25,877 nucleotides of DNA from an uncultured Lachnospiraceae bacterium (GCA_947653315.1 CANTGP010000002.1:1-25877); one strand, 5' to 3'. Shown: positions 6,953 to 15,642, numbered from the stretch's first letter. Translations and numbers: made by a program. The notes: generated by a model from the letters alone, not told the origin.

Positions 6953-9900
6953 TACTTCACACCCCCGGCAAATTTCCGGAACGCTTCCCTCTGCGCCCGG
7001 TTTGTCTCCGCCGGTGTCGCCACCGGCACATGGTAATTGTTCTCCTGTTCCATGCGGTTGTCGTTATACACGACCGTGCCCGCGGACGCCAGTGCCAGCG
7101 CCCCGGCCGCGCCGGATGCATTCAGGGAGACTTCCCCCATGGATGCGGCCACCGTGCCCTGCATGGCCGCCAGCAGTTCCCCCGCCTGTTCCCGCATTTC
7201 CCGCAGTGTCCCCGGCATGGACTTCCTTACGCCCTCCATGGTTCCCGGCATCAGCCATTTCCCGAATTCATCACGGAATGCCCTTGACGGGGAATTTATC
7301 CCGAGCGCACCCTTTGCGCTGTCCAGCAGGCTGTTGGCCACGTCCGCAACCTTGCCCTTTAACCACTCCCAGCCGCCTGAAATGCCGTTCCATATGCCGG
7401 TAATGATATTGCTTCCCACTTCCGCCATTTTATCCGGCAGGCCGCTGATGCCGTCCACGACCGCATCGAACAGGCCGCGTGCCGCCTCCGCGCCTTTCCG
7501 TATCATGTCACTGCACCATTCCGCAACCCTTGCCAGTACGTCCGACAGCTTTGCGGCCACTTTTCCGGGCAGTTCCGACAGAAGGGAAATGACGGCGGAA
7601 ACCATGCTGCCGATTGCCGTCCGCGCGTTGTCCAGCATCTGCCTGCCCCATTCCACCGCCTTCGCGATTACATTGGCAAGCCATGTCCATACCTTACCGG
7701 GCAGTTGTGACAGCAGGGAAATGATGCTGGAAATCATGTTCTGTATGGCATTGGATGCCGTGGCCATCATCTGCTGTCCCCACTGGACCACCTTTGTGAC
7801 CACGTTTACCAGCCATGTCCATATTTTACCGGGGAGCTGTGCAATCAGTTTTACGGCGGTGTTTACCACGTTCCGCATTATGGCCTGCGCATTGCCAAGC
7901 ATCTGCTGGCCCCATGCCATTACCTTTTGGACTGTCTCGTCCAGGTATGCGGCCAGTTCTGCGGGCATGCCGGCGATGCCGTTTACAAGCCCCTGTACCA
8001 GGAAGTCCCCCTGCTCCGCCATTACGGTCGACGGGCTGTGTATCCCGAAAAATCCCTTGATGCTGTCCAGCATACCGGAACACAGTCCCCCAAGGGCATC
8101 CCATAATCCGTCCAGCGCACCGGTAATCCCGGCAACCAGCCCCTTAATGACGTTTATCCCAAGGTCAAGCCAGTCTATGCTTTTGAAGAAATTAACCGCC
8201 ATGCCGCCTATGGATTTCAGAAGGTTCGGGATCGCCGTAAGCAGGGACTTAATACCGTTTACCATGAAATTAATGATATCCGTTCCCAGCGTACGCCAGT
8301 TAATGCCGCGTATCAGGCTCACCGCTTTGTTAAAAATACCCTTCAGCAGATCCGGGATATGATGTACTGCATTTGGTATGGCTGCCACAAAACTTTTTAC
8401 CCCGTTCGCAATGGCGGTTATGATGTTCTTACCAAGCGCCAGCCAGTTAAAAGCCGTGAATACGGAAACAACGGCCTGTATAATCTGCGGGATATTGGAA
8501 ACCAAGGTTGGAACCGCCTTTATCAGCCCCATTGCCAGGTTTCCGATCAACTCTATCCCAGCGGCCAGTAATTTCGGCGCATTGTCATTAATTATCCCGG
8601 CTATGTTGGTTATAATGGCGGGAACCATTTCGATGAAAACCGGTATGCCGTCAATCAGGGACTGCGCCAGTGTCATAACCAGGTTCAATCCGGCATCAAC
8701 CAGCAGGCCGATATTTTCACGCAGGGAGCCGGAAAATTCCACAAGGGCCTGCATGGCCGTTGGGATTAAACGGGGCAGGTTGGCCGCAATTCCTTCCGCG
8801 AGCCGGTCCAGTAAACCCGCCCCCGCGGCAGCCGCCTGCGGCAGTGCGGACATCAGGGTATCAAACAGGGTTGACGCAATGTTAACCGCACGTCCCGCCA
8901 GCACCGGAAGCATGCCCGCAACACCTTCCGCCAAAGCCGTAATTATGGTTCCCCCTGCCTGCAGGAAATCCGGAAGCCCGTCGGCTATGCATTCCACAAT
9001 GTCAGTGACAGCCGTGGAAGCAGCCTGGACCATCTGCGGCGCACCTTCGGCAATCCCTTCCGCCAGTTTGCCGATCAGGACTATGGCCGTTGTCCATATC
9101 TCGCCTACACAGGAAAAAAGGCCGGTGACAAGTGACGTGATCAGGCTTGCGCCCGATTCCCCGATTCCCGGCGCGCTTTTCAGGCCGTCACAAAATGACG
9201 TGACCAGACTGACGGCGGCTTCAATGACCGCCGGGGCCGCTTCCGCTATCCTTTGGACAATCTGCGCCAGTACGTTCCCAACAGAACCGACCAGTCCCTC
9301 AAAACCCCCCGTGTCAAAGGCGTCCTTAAGCTGCTGCACCATCCCCTGTGCTTCCTTCACCACGTCCTTTGCCGTGTCCTGCATGGTTTCATACAGGGCA
9401 ACGCCCAGCCCTTCAAGCCCGGACTGCAGGATTACCAACTGCCCCTGCAGGTTGTCCTGCATGATTGCCGCCATTTCCTCCGCCGAGCCGGTGCAGTTCA
9501 TGATGGCGCCGGACAGCTTTTCGAAGTCCTCATCCGATGCATTAACGATTGCCAGCAGCCCCGACATGGCCTCCTGCCCTGCCAGCATGGCGGCATATTT
9601 GGCCTTTTCCGCGCCTTCCGCGCCATATGCCAGCCCGATCAGGCGTTGGACTTCCGCATCATATTTCTTTTGCGTAAGGGTCCCGTCCGCAAGCCGGGAA
9701 TTCAGTGACGCCAGCCGTTCATTAAATTCATCCTGCGGGATCATTAGCTCACCGAAACCGGAACGCAGGTCATTCATGATTTCCTTGAACGACTTCATGT
9801 TACCCTCGCCGTCATCAAGGGTTATCCCGAGTTCCTTCATGGCGGTTTCGGATTCCTTTGTCGGCTTCGCAAGCCGCGTAAGCATGGAACGGAGGGCAGT

Positions 9901-10629
9901 GCCGGCCTGGGATGCCTTAATGCCGCTGTTCGCCATTAATCCGATGGCCAGCGCCGTATCTTCCGCGGAATATCCCAGCGCACCGGCCACAGGTGCGACG
10001 TACTTAAATGTTTCGCCCATCATGCCGACATTGGTGTTTGCATTACTGGAAGCGGCTGCCAGTATGTCGGCAAAGTGTGTTGAATCTGACGCTGACATAC
10101 CGAACGCTGTTAATGCATCCGTCACAATGTCGGAAGTTGCGGCAAGGTCTTCCCCTGATGCGGCGGCAAGGTTCATGATACCCTCAATACCCTTAAGCAT
10201 GTCTTCCGTCTTCCAGCCCGCCATTGCCATGTAATTAAGGGCTTCCGCCGATTCAGTAGCACTGAATTTAGTGGAAGCCCCCATCTCCTTGGCTTTTGCC
10301 GACAGGATGTTCATTGCCGTTTCCGTTGTATTGGCGCCTTCCTCAAAAGAAAGCCCCATTTCTTTTGCCGTCCGGATAATTCCCGGCAGGTCTTTATCCG
10401 CTACCGTTCCCGCGATTGCCTGCACCTGCGACATCCCGGCCTCGAAATCCGAACCGACCTTAATGGCGGCGCCCGCAAGCGCGGTAACCCCCGCCGCGGC
10501 GCCCCCCAAAACCTTTGCCGTTGCCGACAGCCCTTTCTGTGCGGCGCTGCCGATGTGGTCCAGTCCCTTTTGGAACCCCGAACCGTCTATCCTTGTATCA
10601 AATTTTAATGTCCCGTCATTGCCTGCCAT
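6952..10629 (-). CDS. Tape measure protein
   Basis: This 1225-residue protein is the largest in the window. The N-terminal third carries the classic phage tape-measure core (residues about 100-270: LSAKAKEMGASTKFSATES, ALNYMAMAGWK, VAPVAGALGYSAEDTALAIG). The centre is hydrophobic helical repeats. Residues about 890-1070 contain a 44-residue tandem repeat built on LPGKxWTWL...W(G/C)xxM; at DNA level the copies are exactly 132 bases apart near 7565, 7697 and 7829. Two GI(H/N)SPS motifs precede the C-terminus, as in many clostridial phages. It sets tail length (roughly 180 nm by the usual 1.5 angstrom per residue rule, an inference) and is ejected with DNA. It is preceded by the Gp15 chaperone-type gene. 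Confidence 0.95.
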   Translation of the reverse strand: MAGNDGTLKFDTRIDGSGFQKGLDHIGSAAQKGLSATAKVLGGAAAGVTALAGAAIKVGSDFEAGMSQVQAIAGTVADKDLPGIIRTAKEMGLSFEEGANTTETAMNILSAKAKEMGASTKFSATESAEALNYMAMAGWKTEDMLKGIEGIMNLAAASGEDLAATSDIVTDALTAFGMSASDSTHFADILAAASSNANTNVGMMGETFKYVAPVAGALGYSAEDTALAIGLMANSGIKASQAGTALRSMLTRLAKPTKESETAMKELGITLDDGEGNMKSFKEIMNDLRSGFGELMIPQDEFNERLASLNSRLADGTLTQKKYDAEVQRLIGLAYGAEGAEKAKYAAMLAGQEAMSGLLAIVNASDEDFEKLSGAIMNCTGSAEEMAAIMQDNLQGQLVILQSGLEGLGVALYETMQDTAKDVVKEAQGMVQQLKDAFDTGGFEGLVGSVGNVLAQIVQRIAEAAPAVIEAAVSLVTSFCDGLKSAPGIGESGASLITSLVTGLFSCVGEIWTTAIVLIGKLAEGIAEGAPQMVQAASTAVTDIVECIADGLPDFLQAGGTIITALAEGVAGMLPVLAGRAVNIASTLFDTLMSALPQAAAAGAGLLDRLAEGIAANLPRLIPTAMQALVEFSGSLRENIGLLVDAGLNLVMTLAQSLIDGIPVFIEMVPAIITNIAGIINDNAPKLLAAGIELIGNLAMGLIKAVPTLVSNIPQIIQAVVSVFTAFNWLALGKNIITAIANGVKSFVAAIPNAVHHIPDLLKGIFNKAVSLIRGINWRTLGTDIINFMVNGIKSLLTAIPNLLKSIGGMAVNFFKSIDWLDLGINVIKGLVAGITGALDGLWDALGGLCSGMLDSIKGFFGIHSPSTVMAEQGDFLVQGLVNGIAGMPAELAAYLDETVQKVMAWGQQMLGNAQAIMRNVVNTAVKLIAQLPGKIWTWLVNVVTKVVQWGQQMMATASNAIQNMISSIISLLSQLPGKVWTWLANVIAKAVEWGRQMLDNARTAIGSMVSAVISLLSELPGKVAAKLSDVLARVAEWCSDMIRKGAEAARGLFDAVVDGISGLPDKMAEVGSNIITGIWNGISGGWEWLKGKVADVANSLLDSAKGALGINSPSRAFRDEFGKWLMPGTMEGVRKSMPGTLREMREQAGELLAAMQGTVAASMGEVSLNASGAAGALALASAGTVVYNDNRMEQENNYHVPVATPAETNRAQREAFRKFAGGVK

Positions 10630-10644
10630 TTACTAAACCCCCGC

Positions 10645-11262
10645 TTACAATAAGTGCGAAATGTCGCCCCCTTCCGCAAGGATGGCTTCCATTTCCTTTA
10701 CCGCGTCCGTTTTACCCGCGGCTTCGGGCAGCCCGTAAACCCGTTTCATCCGCCGGTAAAACTTTTTCTTCTCCTTTGACATTTTCGCCGGTATTTCCAT
10801 GGTACGGTACGCCATGATTTTACAGAACATCACCGTTTCCGGCGATCCCAGGAACAGGGCACGGAACTGCCACCAGTGGAGCCGGTCCCGTGCCAGGTCA
10901 ATCCCGTATGTTTCCATGAATGCGGCATAAATGTAACCGGCATCGTGTTCATAGGAAAACGCCGGTCCCTTCCCGGATGCCCCCTCCTCCGGTTCCGTTT
11001 CCGCTGTCACGTCCGAGCCGCACCGGTAAAACCGCATGACGGCGTCCAGCGCCTCCCGTACCGTGTCCATGTCTGCCAGCAATGGGAAAATGCCGTCCCC
11101 GTAATACATGCGGAGAACGGAAAACAGCTTTTCATCTTCCGGCACGGACACATCGGCAAGGGTCCGTTCAAACCGGATGCCCGTACGGTAATCCGTGGAT
11201 ATGGGTACCTCCGTGCCTGCCAGCGTGACGCTGTAAGGGAGGTCATCCGCCAGGATGTTCAT
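10645..11262 (-). CDS. Bacteriophage Gp15-family tail assembly protein
   Basis: This 205-residue protein starts MNILADDLPYSVTLAGTEVPI and has a DYRTGIRFERTL segment and an Asp/Tyr-rich YEHDAGYIYAAFMETYGIDL core followed by LHWWQFRALF. These match the Phage_Gp15 family (A118-type phages). It lies between the tail tube/chaperone gene and the tape measure, where other phages encode the gpG/gpGT assembly chaperones, so it probably helps load the tape measure. It overlaps the upstream gene by ATGA (11259-11262). I saw no obvious slippery heptamer producing a gpG-T fusion. Confidence 0.88.
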   Translation of the reverse strand: MNILADDLPYSVTLAGTEVPISTDYRTGIRFERTLADVSVPEDEKLFSVLRMYYGDGIFPLLADMDTVREALDAVMRFYRCGSDVTAETEPEEGASGKGPAFSYEHDAGYIYAAFMETYGIDLARDRLHWWQFRALFLGSPETVMFCKIMAYRTMEIPAKMSKEKKKFYRRMKRVYGLPEAAGKTDAVKEMEAILAEGGDISHLL

Positions 11263-11660
11263 GCGGGACCGCCCTTCCGGTTATGCTTTCTGCCGTATCC
11301 CTGCACCGGCCCGGAACCGCCCTGCGTCCCCTGTGCGTACCTGCCGGAAAACTCCCGGAACTGCTTTCTCTCCGCCTGGTATGCGTCATTAATCCGGGCA
11401 ACGGCTTCCAGGTGCACCATGACGTTCCGGCTTCCGCCGAAAATGCGTCCGGACGTGCCCGGTTCCCAAACGTCATCAAAAAAACCCTCCACGGTTTCAT
11501 TCAGTTCCCGGTACCCTGCCGCCACGCTTTTCCCGGTTCCCTGTTTTCCCATTCTCCCCATTTCCTGCCGGAGCCTGTCGATTGCGGGTTCAAACGCTTC
11601 CATGAAATCCGCGTCCATAAAATCAGCCTGCAGCGTTACCCCGTTGATTTCCATGTCCAT
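11259..11660 (-). CDS. Tail assembly chaperone-like protein (gpG position)
   Basis: This 133-residue acidic/helical protein begins with a short beta motif (MEINGVTLQADFMDADFMEAF) like small tail assembly proteins of Firmicutes phages, and its C-terminus is basic and Gly-rich. It sits directly after the tail tube gene and overlaps gp15 by ATGA, the position of tail assembly chaperones. An ATG two codons later is an alternative start. The exact family is uncertain; the role is inferred from position. Confidence 0.7.
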   Translation of the reverse strand: MDMEINGVTLQADFMDADFMEAFEPAIDRLRQEMGRMGKQGTGKSVAAGYRELNETVEGFFDDVWEPGTSGRIFGGSRNVMVHLEAVARINDAYQAERKQFREFSGRYAQGTQGGSGPVQGYGRKHNRKGGPA

Positions 11661-11686
11661 TCCATCCCATCCTTTCCGTCACCGTG

Positions 11687-12262
11687 TCATTCCGTGGGCG
11701 CCACGGGTTCTTCTTCCGTGTCCAGGTCATATTTTCCCTTGAAATCCCCCTCCGTGAACGTCATGGACACGGTATCGAATTTCCCGAAAACGGGATCGCC
11801 CACGGCATGGAGCGTGCCCGACGCACTGATCTTCTCCCCGCCGCCCCCCGTGAAGTCACTGACCTCATTCGACACGGTGAACTGCCGTGCGGTATATTCC
11901 GCCTTTTCCCCCGTCCTTGCACCGACGGGGTTAAACAGATCCACGCGCACGTATGTGTGCTGGGCATCCGCACCGGTATGGTGGTTGCGCCCATCCTTCC
12001 ACAGCGCATACAGTGCCTTCTGCGAGGGTACCGCATCAAATTCGTAGGAAAATTCCGTTTCGTACCCGATGATGTCGGCAGATGAGGTTACCTCGTTAAT
12101 GTAGGTCGTGGAATCACTCTGTGCGCCCGGACTCTCGTCCAGCTTGGTGAAACCGATCCCGCACAGTTCCATCTTTCCGTTCACTTCCAGGTAGTCCGCT
12201 ATCTGGTTGCGGATCAGCGCGCTCCTCCCGCCCGTAAAAAGCTGTAAATTAAAATTGTCCAT
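11687..12262 (-). CDS. Major tail tube protein with an N-terminal Prp-type tag
   Basis: This 191-residue tail protein has its start at 12262, 9 bases after AAGGAGG, and overlaps the preceding gene by 14 bases. The body (NGKMELCGIGFTKLDES, then TYINEVTSSADIIGYETEFSYEFDA, and a C-terminal Asp/Glu-rich tail) resembles Firmicutes siphovirus tail tube proteins. It begins MDNFNLQLFTGG. That tag is nearly identical to the N-termini of the major capsid and scaffold proteins in this phage, and resembles the L27 leader cut by Prp. If cut after Phe9, the mature protein starts Thr-Gly-Gly. A tag on a tail protein is unusual; see the findings. Confidence 0.85.
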   Translation of the reverse strand: MDNFNLQLFTGGRSALIRNQIADYLEVNGKMELCGIGFTKLDESPGAQSDSTTYINEVTSSADIIGYETEFSYEFDAVPSQKALYALWKDGRNHHTGADAQHTYVRVDLFNPVGARTGEKAEYTARQFTVSNEVSDFTGGGGEKISASGTLHAVGDPVFGKFDTVSMTFTEGDFKGKYDLDTEEEPVAPTE

Positions 12263-12692
12263 TTTTCGGTGCCTCCTTAAAATATTGCAGTTGAAGCTGG
12301 ACCTGGTAGAAAGCATTTTCCATCGTTGCGTCCAGCATAAATCCCGGCGTCAGGACGGTAAGGGCCTGTGCCTCGCACCCCTCCGGCATTTCGGGGAGGT
12401 TCCCGGCCACGCCCTGTCCTTCCACCCAGTTGCAGAAATCCTCATAAAAACTTTCATTCTGTATTGCCAGTATCCTGTCCATGGAATAGGCTTCACGGCT
12501 GTTGAAATTAAACCGGTACTGCCGGATACTGGAACCGTCAACGTATGTCTGTATGACCGGGGACGTTACTTCCGTTGAAAGGGCATATTCCACCGGTTCG
12601 CTCCCCAGCGCGTCCACACGGAAAACCCCGTCCTTCAGGAGGGGGCACCGTAAAAAATAATCTGTCAGCCCTTCAATGATTGATGAAACCAA
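12249..12692 (-). CDS. Minor capsid protein 3-like / tail terminator
   Basis: This 147-residue protein has an FRVDALGSEPVEYALS segment, a VTSPVIQTYVDGSSIRQYRFNFNSRE motif and an NxxFYEDFCNWVE motif. This pattern recurs at the tail-terminator position in clostridial phages and is sometimes mislabelled as a chloramphenicol resistance protein. It lies between minor capsid protein 2-like and tail tube genes. Its likely role is closing the head-proximal end of the tail. The C-terminus overlaps the start of the tail tube gene by 14 bases. Confidence 0.8.
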   Translation of the reverse strand: MVSSIIEGLTDYFLRCPLLKDGVFRVDALGSEPVEYALSTEVTSPVIQTYVDGSSIRQYRFNFNSREAYSMDRILAIQNESFYEDFCNWVEGQGVAGNLPEMPEGCEAQALTVLTPGFMLDATMENAFYQVQLQLQYFKEAPKNGQF

Positions 12693-12698
12693 ATCCGC

Positions 12699-13079
12699 CT
12701 ACCCCCTTTCCGCAGCCCTTTGGATATCCCCCTTATGGGCTGTTTTCATCCTCTCAAACCACTTAGCGCCCCGGCGTGTATCATATGACCGGGATTGGGC
12801 TGTTTGGTAATACTGGAACCGCGCATACGGCGCTATGTATTTTACCTCGCCGCTTCCCATTACCGTTCCCAGCGTCCCCGATTTTTCCAGCATTCCGGTC
12901 CGGAGTGGCACCAGCGGCGAACAGTACCGCAGGACTTCACTGTCAACAATTTCCTGTTTCCGGTTGAACATGGCCGTCCTTTCCTGCCCGAAACCGGAAT
13001 TCCATACCAACCGGCAGGTTGTTTCCCCCGTCCGTATGATGCTCCCCCTTGGCGTGTCTATCCTGTGTACCCCTGCCAT
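12699..13079 (-). CDS. Minor capsid / tail completion protein (HK97 gp10-like position)
   Basis: This 126-residue protein contains SPLVPLRTGMLEKSGT, IAPYARFQYYQTAQ and GAKWFERMKTAHK, the pattern of the minor capsid protein 2 / gp10-like completion family. It starts by a TAATG overlap with the preceding gene. The N-terminal 30 residues precede the usual family core, so a later start (Met at residue 37) is possible, but the overlap favours the upstream ATG. It acts at the head-tail interface during joining. Confidence 0.8.
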   Translation of the reverse strand: MAGVHRIDTPRGSIIRTGETTCRLVWNSGFGQERTAMFNRKQEIVDSEVLRYCSPLVPLRTGMLEKSGTLGTVMGSGEVKYIAPYARFQYYQTAQSRSYDTRRGAKWFERMKTAHKGDIQRAAERG

Positions 13080-13528
13080 TATTTCCCCCCTATCCGCCAG
13101 TGTTTCAGGTAAGGGCTTCCCCCCGCCGTGTTGTCGGCGTACTCCGTGACACGGATCAGGTCAAGCCCGCGTTCCCTTGCGTATGCGGCTATTTCATCCT
13201 CATGCAGCAGGGAATCCCCGCCGGCATATTCACCCCGGACAGCCAGGTCACCCTTTTGGACTGTCCAGTATTTTGCGGCTTCTTCATTGCACAGTCCCGC
13301 ATAATCCAGGTCCCGCATGTATTCCCGGCCATTTTGGACGGCGGCATCCAGCGGTATCCTGATTTTATACTGGACGTCACTGCTCCATACCCCGTTATCC
13401 GCCACCGTGCTTCCCTTTGCCCCCACGCAGGATACCCCGCGGAGCACCGTGGGGATGAAGATTTTCCTCCGCGTTTCCCTGTCCGCCCTGCCGTTAAAGA
13501 CAGTCACGGCATCCGCATTCGTGTACAT
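13079..13528 (-). CDS. Minor capsid protein 1-like head closure protein
   Basis: This 149-residue protein has an early beta strand (ADAVTVFNG), a central IFIPTVLRGVSCVGAKG segment and an ending VTEYADNTAGGSPYLKHWRIGGK. The ending resembles the C-terminus of Firmicutes head-closure/minor capsid 1 proteins. It overlaps the end of the upstream connector gene by 35 bases and the next start by one base. It probably seals the portal channel after DNA packaging. The ribosome site is weak (GGGG only), so translational coupling to the upstream gene is likely. Confidence 0.75.
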   Translation of the reverse strand: MYTNADAVTVFNGRADRETRRKIFIPTVLRGVSCVGAKGSTVADNGVWSSDVQYKIRIPLDAAVQNGREYMRDLDYAGLCNEEAAKYWTVQKGDLAVRGEYAGGDSLLHEDEIAAYARERGLDLIRVTEYADNTAGGSPYLKHWRIGGK

Positions 13529-13916
13529 GCCCGCACCCCGCTTTCCGTGAAAGCCAGCCGGTGGGGAGCAGCCGGATCCGGATTACCCGGTACATGCAGC
13601 GTTTGGCATAATCATCCGCCGTTTCCCCGTCTTTCCGTGCCACCACAAAGGACACGGAAAGGCCGTCCTTGCTTTCCGATTTTATGTTCCCGCCTTCCGC
13701 CGTTTCCCTGGCCGCCGCATGGTAGGCCTCCGCGGCGGCACAGACGGTGTCCTTTATGGCATCCGCCCGTGCCGTGTCCGCGAAAATGTCACCGTTCAGG
13801 CATGTCAGATACCGGATGTATGCCTCCGCCTCCCGTGCGGCACGCAGGAAGTCCTCCCCGGAAGGGATTACGGTACCGCCGTACTCCCCCGTGTAATAAG
13901 AATAATCCGCATGCAT
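13494..13916 (-). CDS. Head-tail connector (gp6/gp15-type adaptor)
   Basis: This 140-residue helical protein has a GGTVIPSGEDFLRAAREAEAYIRYLT start and a VCAAAEAYHAA helix, followed by DGLSVSF and RCMYRVIRIRLLPTGWL. This is the signature of the small helical adaptors that bind the portal from below (SPP1 gp15/HK97 gp6 role). It lies just after the capsid gene. The last ~20 residues are Cys/His-rich (CGHVHECGCRDC) and coincide with the overlap with the next gene; such a tail is unusual and might reflect overlap constraints rather than a metal site. Confidence 0.78.
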   Translation of the reverse strand: MHADYSYYTGEYGGTVIPSGEDFLRAAREAEAYIRYLTCLNGDIFADTARADAIKDTVCAAAEAYHAAARETAEGGNIKSESKDGLSVSFVVARKDGETADDYAKRCMYRVIRIRLLPTGWLSRKAGCGHVHECGCRDCL

Positions 13917-13930
13917 GACAGACCGCCCCC

Positions 13931-14932
13931 TTATGCCCCGGTGTTTGCCTTCGCCGCCGTCAGTACCGCAAACGGGCAGCGCTTTGTCTTGTCCTTCACC
14001 ATGGCATTGATGGGGTTCGGGATTTCCCAGCCAAGCCGCATGACGGCACGCAGCGCCACCATGTCGTTCTGCATCAGGTTGTACATGATCTCACCCGTGT
14101 CGGGGTTTTGGATGATACCCTGGTCAAACAGCTTAAAGGTGATGTCCTGGCGGATGCTGTATACCAGTTGGGAAAAATCCCCGCTGATCATCAGTGCCCT
14201 GCCCCTGTCGAAAGCCCCGTTGCGTGGGAAGCTCATCGGGGAACCGTCCAGCGTGTATACCGTGCCGCCCTGCATGTCGGACTTAAACACCGGCTGTCCG
14301 GTGGTGTCCTGCAGGCCGCGCAGTTTTGCACGCATGGTAATGTCCGCCATGTGCCCGTTTACGAAATACCCGCTTTCCTCAACCTTCGCAATGACGCCGT
14401 CCTCGCCCAGGATGGATTTGTACAGGTCGGCCCCCAGTGTTACGGACGCCCCTGCCTTCGTGGCCGTGGCCACGACATCCTCACGCCATTTTTCCGGCTT
14501 GTCCTCGCCGAATAAAATGGCGCCGTCAATCTTCTGCCCGAAGGCTTCCACCAGCCGGGGGCGGACTTCACCCCAAATGTCATAGTCCGCATCATCAACC
14601 ACCGCTTCGGGAACCGGCACGATGACCGCGATTTCTTCCGCGTAAATCTTCTTTTTGCCCCATGCCATCTCGGTAATCCGTTTCCGTGCGGACCCGCCTT
14701 CCCCGTTAACGAAATATGCCAGCGGGAGCATATCCAGCACTGGCATGCTTGACTGCGCCGAGGTCATGTTGGCCAGCCTTTTCCCCCGCTGCAGCACGGC
14801 GGACTGCTCCACCACGCCCTGGATAATCTCATGGCTTTCCTGTACCGGGATCAGTGCTTCCGCATCCGTCCGGGCAATGCCGGTGCCCCCCGTAAAGGCC
14901 TGTAAATTAAAATGTCTCCTGTTCCTGTTCAT
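13931..14932 (-). CDS. Major capsid protein (HK97 fold) with an N-terminal Prp-type tag
   Basis: This 333-residue protein is recognised by the HK97-fold pattern around ALIPVQESHEIIQGVVEQSAVL, then MPVLDMLPLAYFVNG, VPVPEAVVDDADYDIWGEVRP and a C-terminal NDMVALRAVMRLGWEIPNP. It forms the icosahedral shell. Start at 14932, preceded by GGAAAGGAGAAAAC. It begins MNRNRRHFNLQAFTGG: a basic stretch then the F-N-L-Q-x-F-T-G tag shared with scaffold and tail tube. Cleavage after Phe13 by the Prp homologue encoded upstream would remove a 13-residue leader. This copies the organisation of phage 80alpha, where capsid and scaffold are cut by host Prp. Confidence 0.93.
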   Translation of the reverse strand: MNRNRRHFNLQAFTGGTGIARTDAEALIPVQESHEIIQGVVEQSAVLQRGKRLANMTSAQSSMPVLDMLPLAYFVNGEGGSARKRITEMAWGKKKIYAEEIAVIVPVPEAVVDDADYDIWGEVRPRLVEAFGQKIDGAILFGEDKPEKWREDVVATATKAGASVTLGADLYKSILGEDGVIAKVEESGYFVNGHMADITMRAKLRGLQDTTGQPVFKSDMQGGTVYTLDGSPMSFPRNGAFDRGRALMISGDFSQLVYSIRQDITFKLFDQGIIQNPDTGEIMYNLMQNDMVALRAVMRLGWEIPNPINAMVKDKTKRCPFAVLTAAKANTGA

Positions 14933-14950
14933 TCCCGTTTTCTCCTTTCC

Positions 14951-15556
14951 CTATTTTCCCAGTGCGGCACGGATTGCCGCGTTAATGGATCCATGTGGTG
15001 TCTGTCCCGTTCCGGTCCCGCCGTCCGGCTTTCCCGTGGAAACAACCGTGTAGCCCCTGCCGGTGTAACGGGGGTTCCCTTTCAGGAAAGCGTCAGCCGC
15101 TTTCTTGAAATCGGTCTTGTCATCCACGTTTTTACCGGCCTTGAAAAGGACATAGTCAAGGTCCTCCTGCTTCACGCCTTTGGACCTTAAGTAGTCCATG
15201 TTCTCCATCTCGGCAACCCTTTTCAGCGCATCGTCACGCTGCTTTTCGATATCCGACACGTCGGGCTGGCTCTTTGCCTTTTTCTCCCTGTAATCAATGA
15301 TGGCCGCCGCAATCTCCGCCTCGCTCAACCCCTGCTGCTTAAAGTAACCGGCAAGCGCGTCCCTGGCCGCCCGTTCTGCCCTTGCGTCGGCAATTTCCTC
15401 CGCCTGTTCAAAACTGTAAGTGCCGCCCGTTCCCCCGGCGTTTCCTTTCTGACCGCCGCTGCCGTCCCCGGCTGTTCCCTTGCCGGTGTCGCCGCCACCG
15501 TCACCGCCTTCACCGCCGTCCGTGAAAAGCTGTAAGTCAAACCGTCTTTTTTTCAT
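14951..15556 (-). CDS. Capsid scaffold protein with an N-terminal Prp-type tag
   Basis: This 201-residue protein begins MKKRRFDLQLFTDGG and then has a Gly/Asp-rich flexible stretch (about residues 13-40) and a long helical, charged centre (residues about 45-120), as in phage scaffolding proteins. The C-terminus contains VVSTGKPDGG and GSINAAIRAALGK, typical of the capsid-binding end. Start at 15556 with AAAGGAAAGGA upstream; a TTG two codons earlier is less likely. Predicted cut after Phe11 leaves Thr-Asp-Gly-Gly. It precedes the capsid gene by 18 bases. Confidence 0.9.
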   Translation of the reverse strand: MKKRRFDLQLFTDGGEGGDGGGDTGKGTAGDGSGGQKGNAGGTGGTYSFEQAEEIADARAERAARDALAGYFKQQGLSEAEIAAAIIDYREKKAKSQPDVSDIEKQRDDALKRVAEMENMDYLRSKGVKQEDLDYVLFKAGKNVDDKTDFKKAADAFLKGNPRYTGRGYTVVSTGKPDGGTGTGQTPHGSINAAIRAALGK

Positions 15557-15610
15557 GTCCAATCCTTTCCTTTCCGATATATTCCCGTATTTACTGCCCC
15601 GGCAGGCATG

Positions 15611-15634
15611 AAAAAAGCACCCTTTTCAGGATGC
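15611..15634 (-). terminator. Short rho-independent terminator between prp and scaffold
   Basis: In the minus-strand transcript, GCATCC TGAAAA GGGTGC folds to a 6-bp stem (with one G-U pair) followed at once by TTTTTT. It begins 8 bases after the stop codon of the Prp-like gene and precedes the scaffold start. It is a modest hairpin that probably allows partial read-through, since the capsid genes have no obvious promoter of their own. Confidence 0.65.
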
Positions 15635-15642
15635 GTCATTCA

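Noticed and set aside
8378..10234. Plus-strand open frame of 618 codons
   Set aside because: Mirror frame of the tape measure gene, with Ser/Ala/Pro-rich translation and no recognisable domain.
11259..11690. Programmed frameshift making a gpG-T fusion of the tail chaperone
   Set aside because: No slippery heptamer was found near the end of the 133-residue gene, and the next gene starts by its own ATGA overlap and has its own family signature (Gp15).
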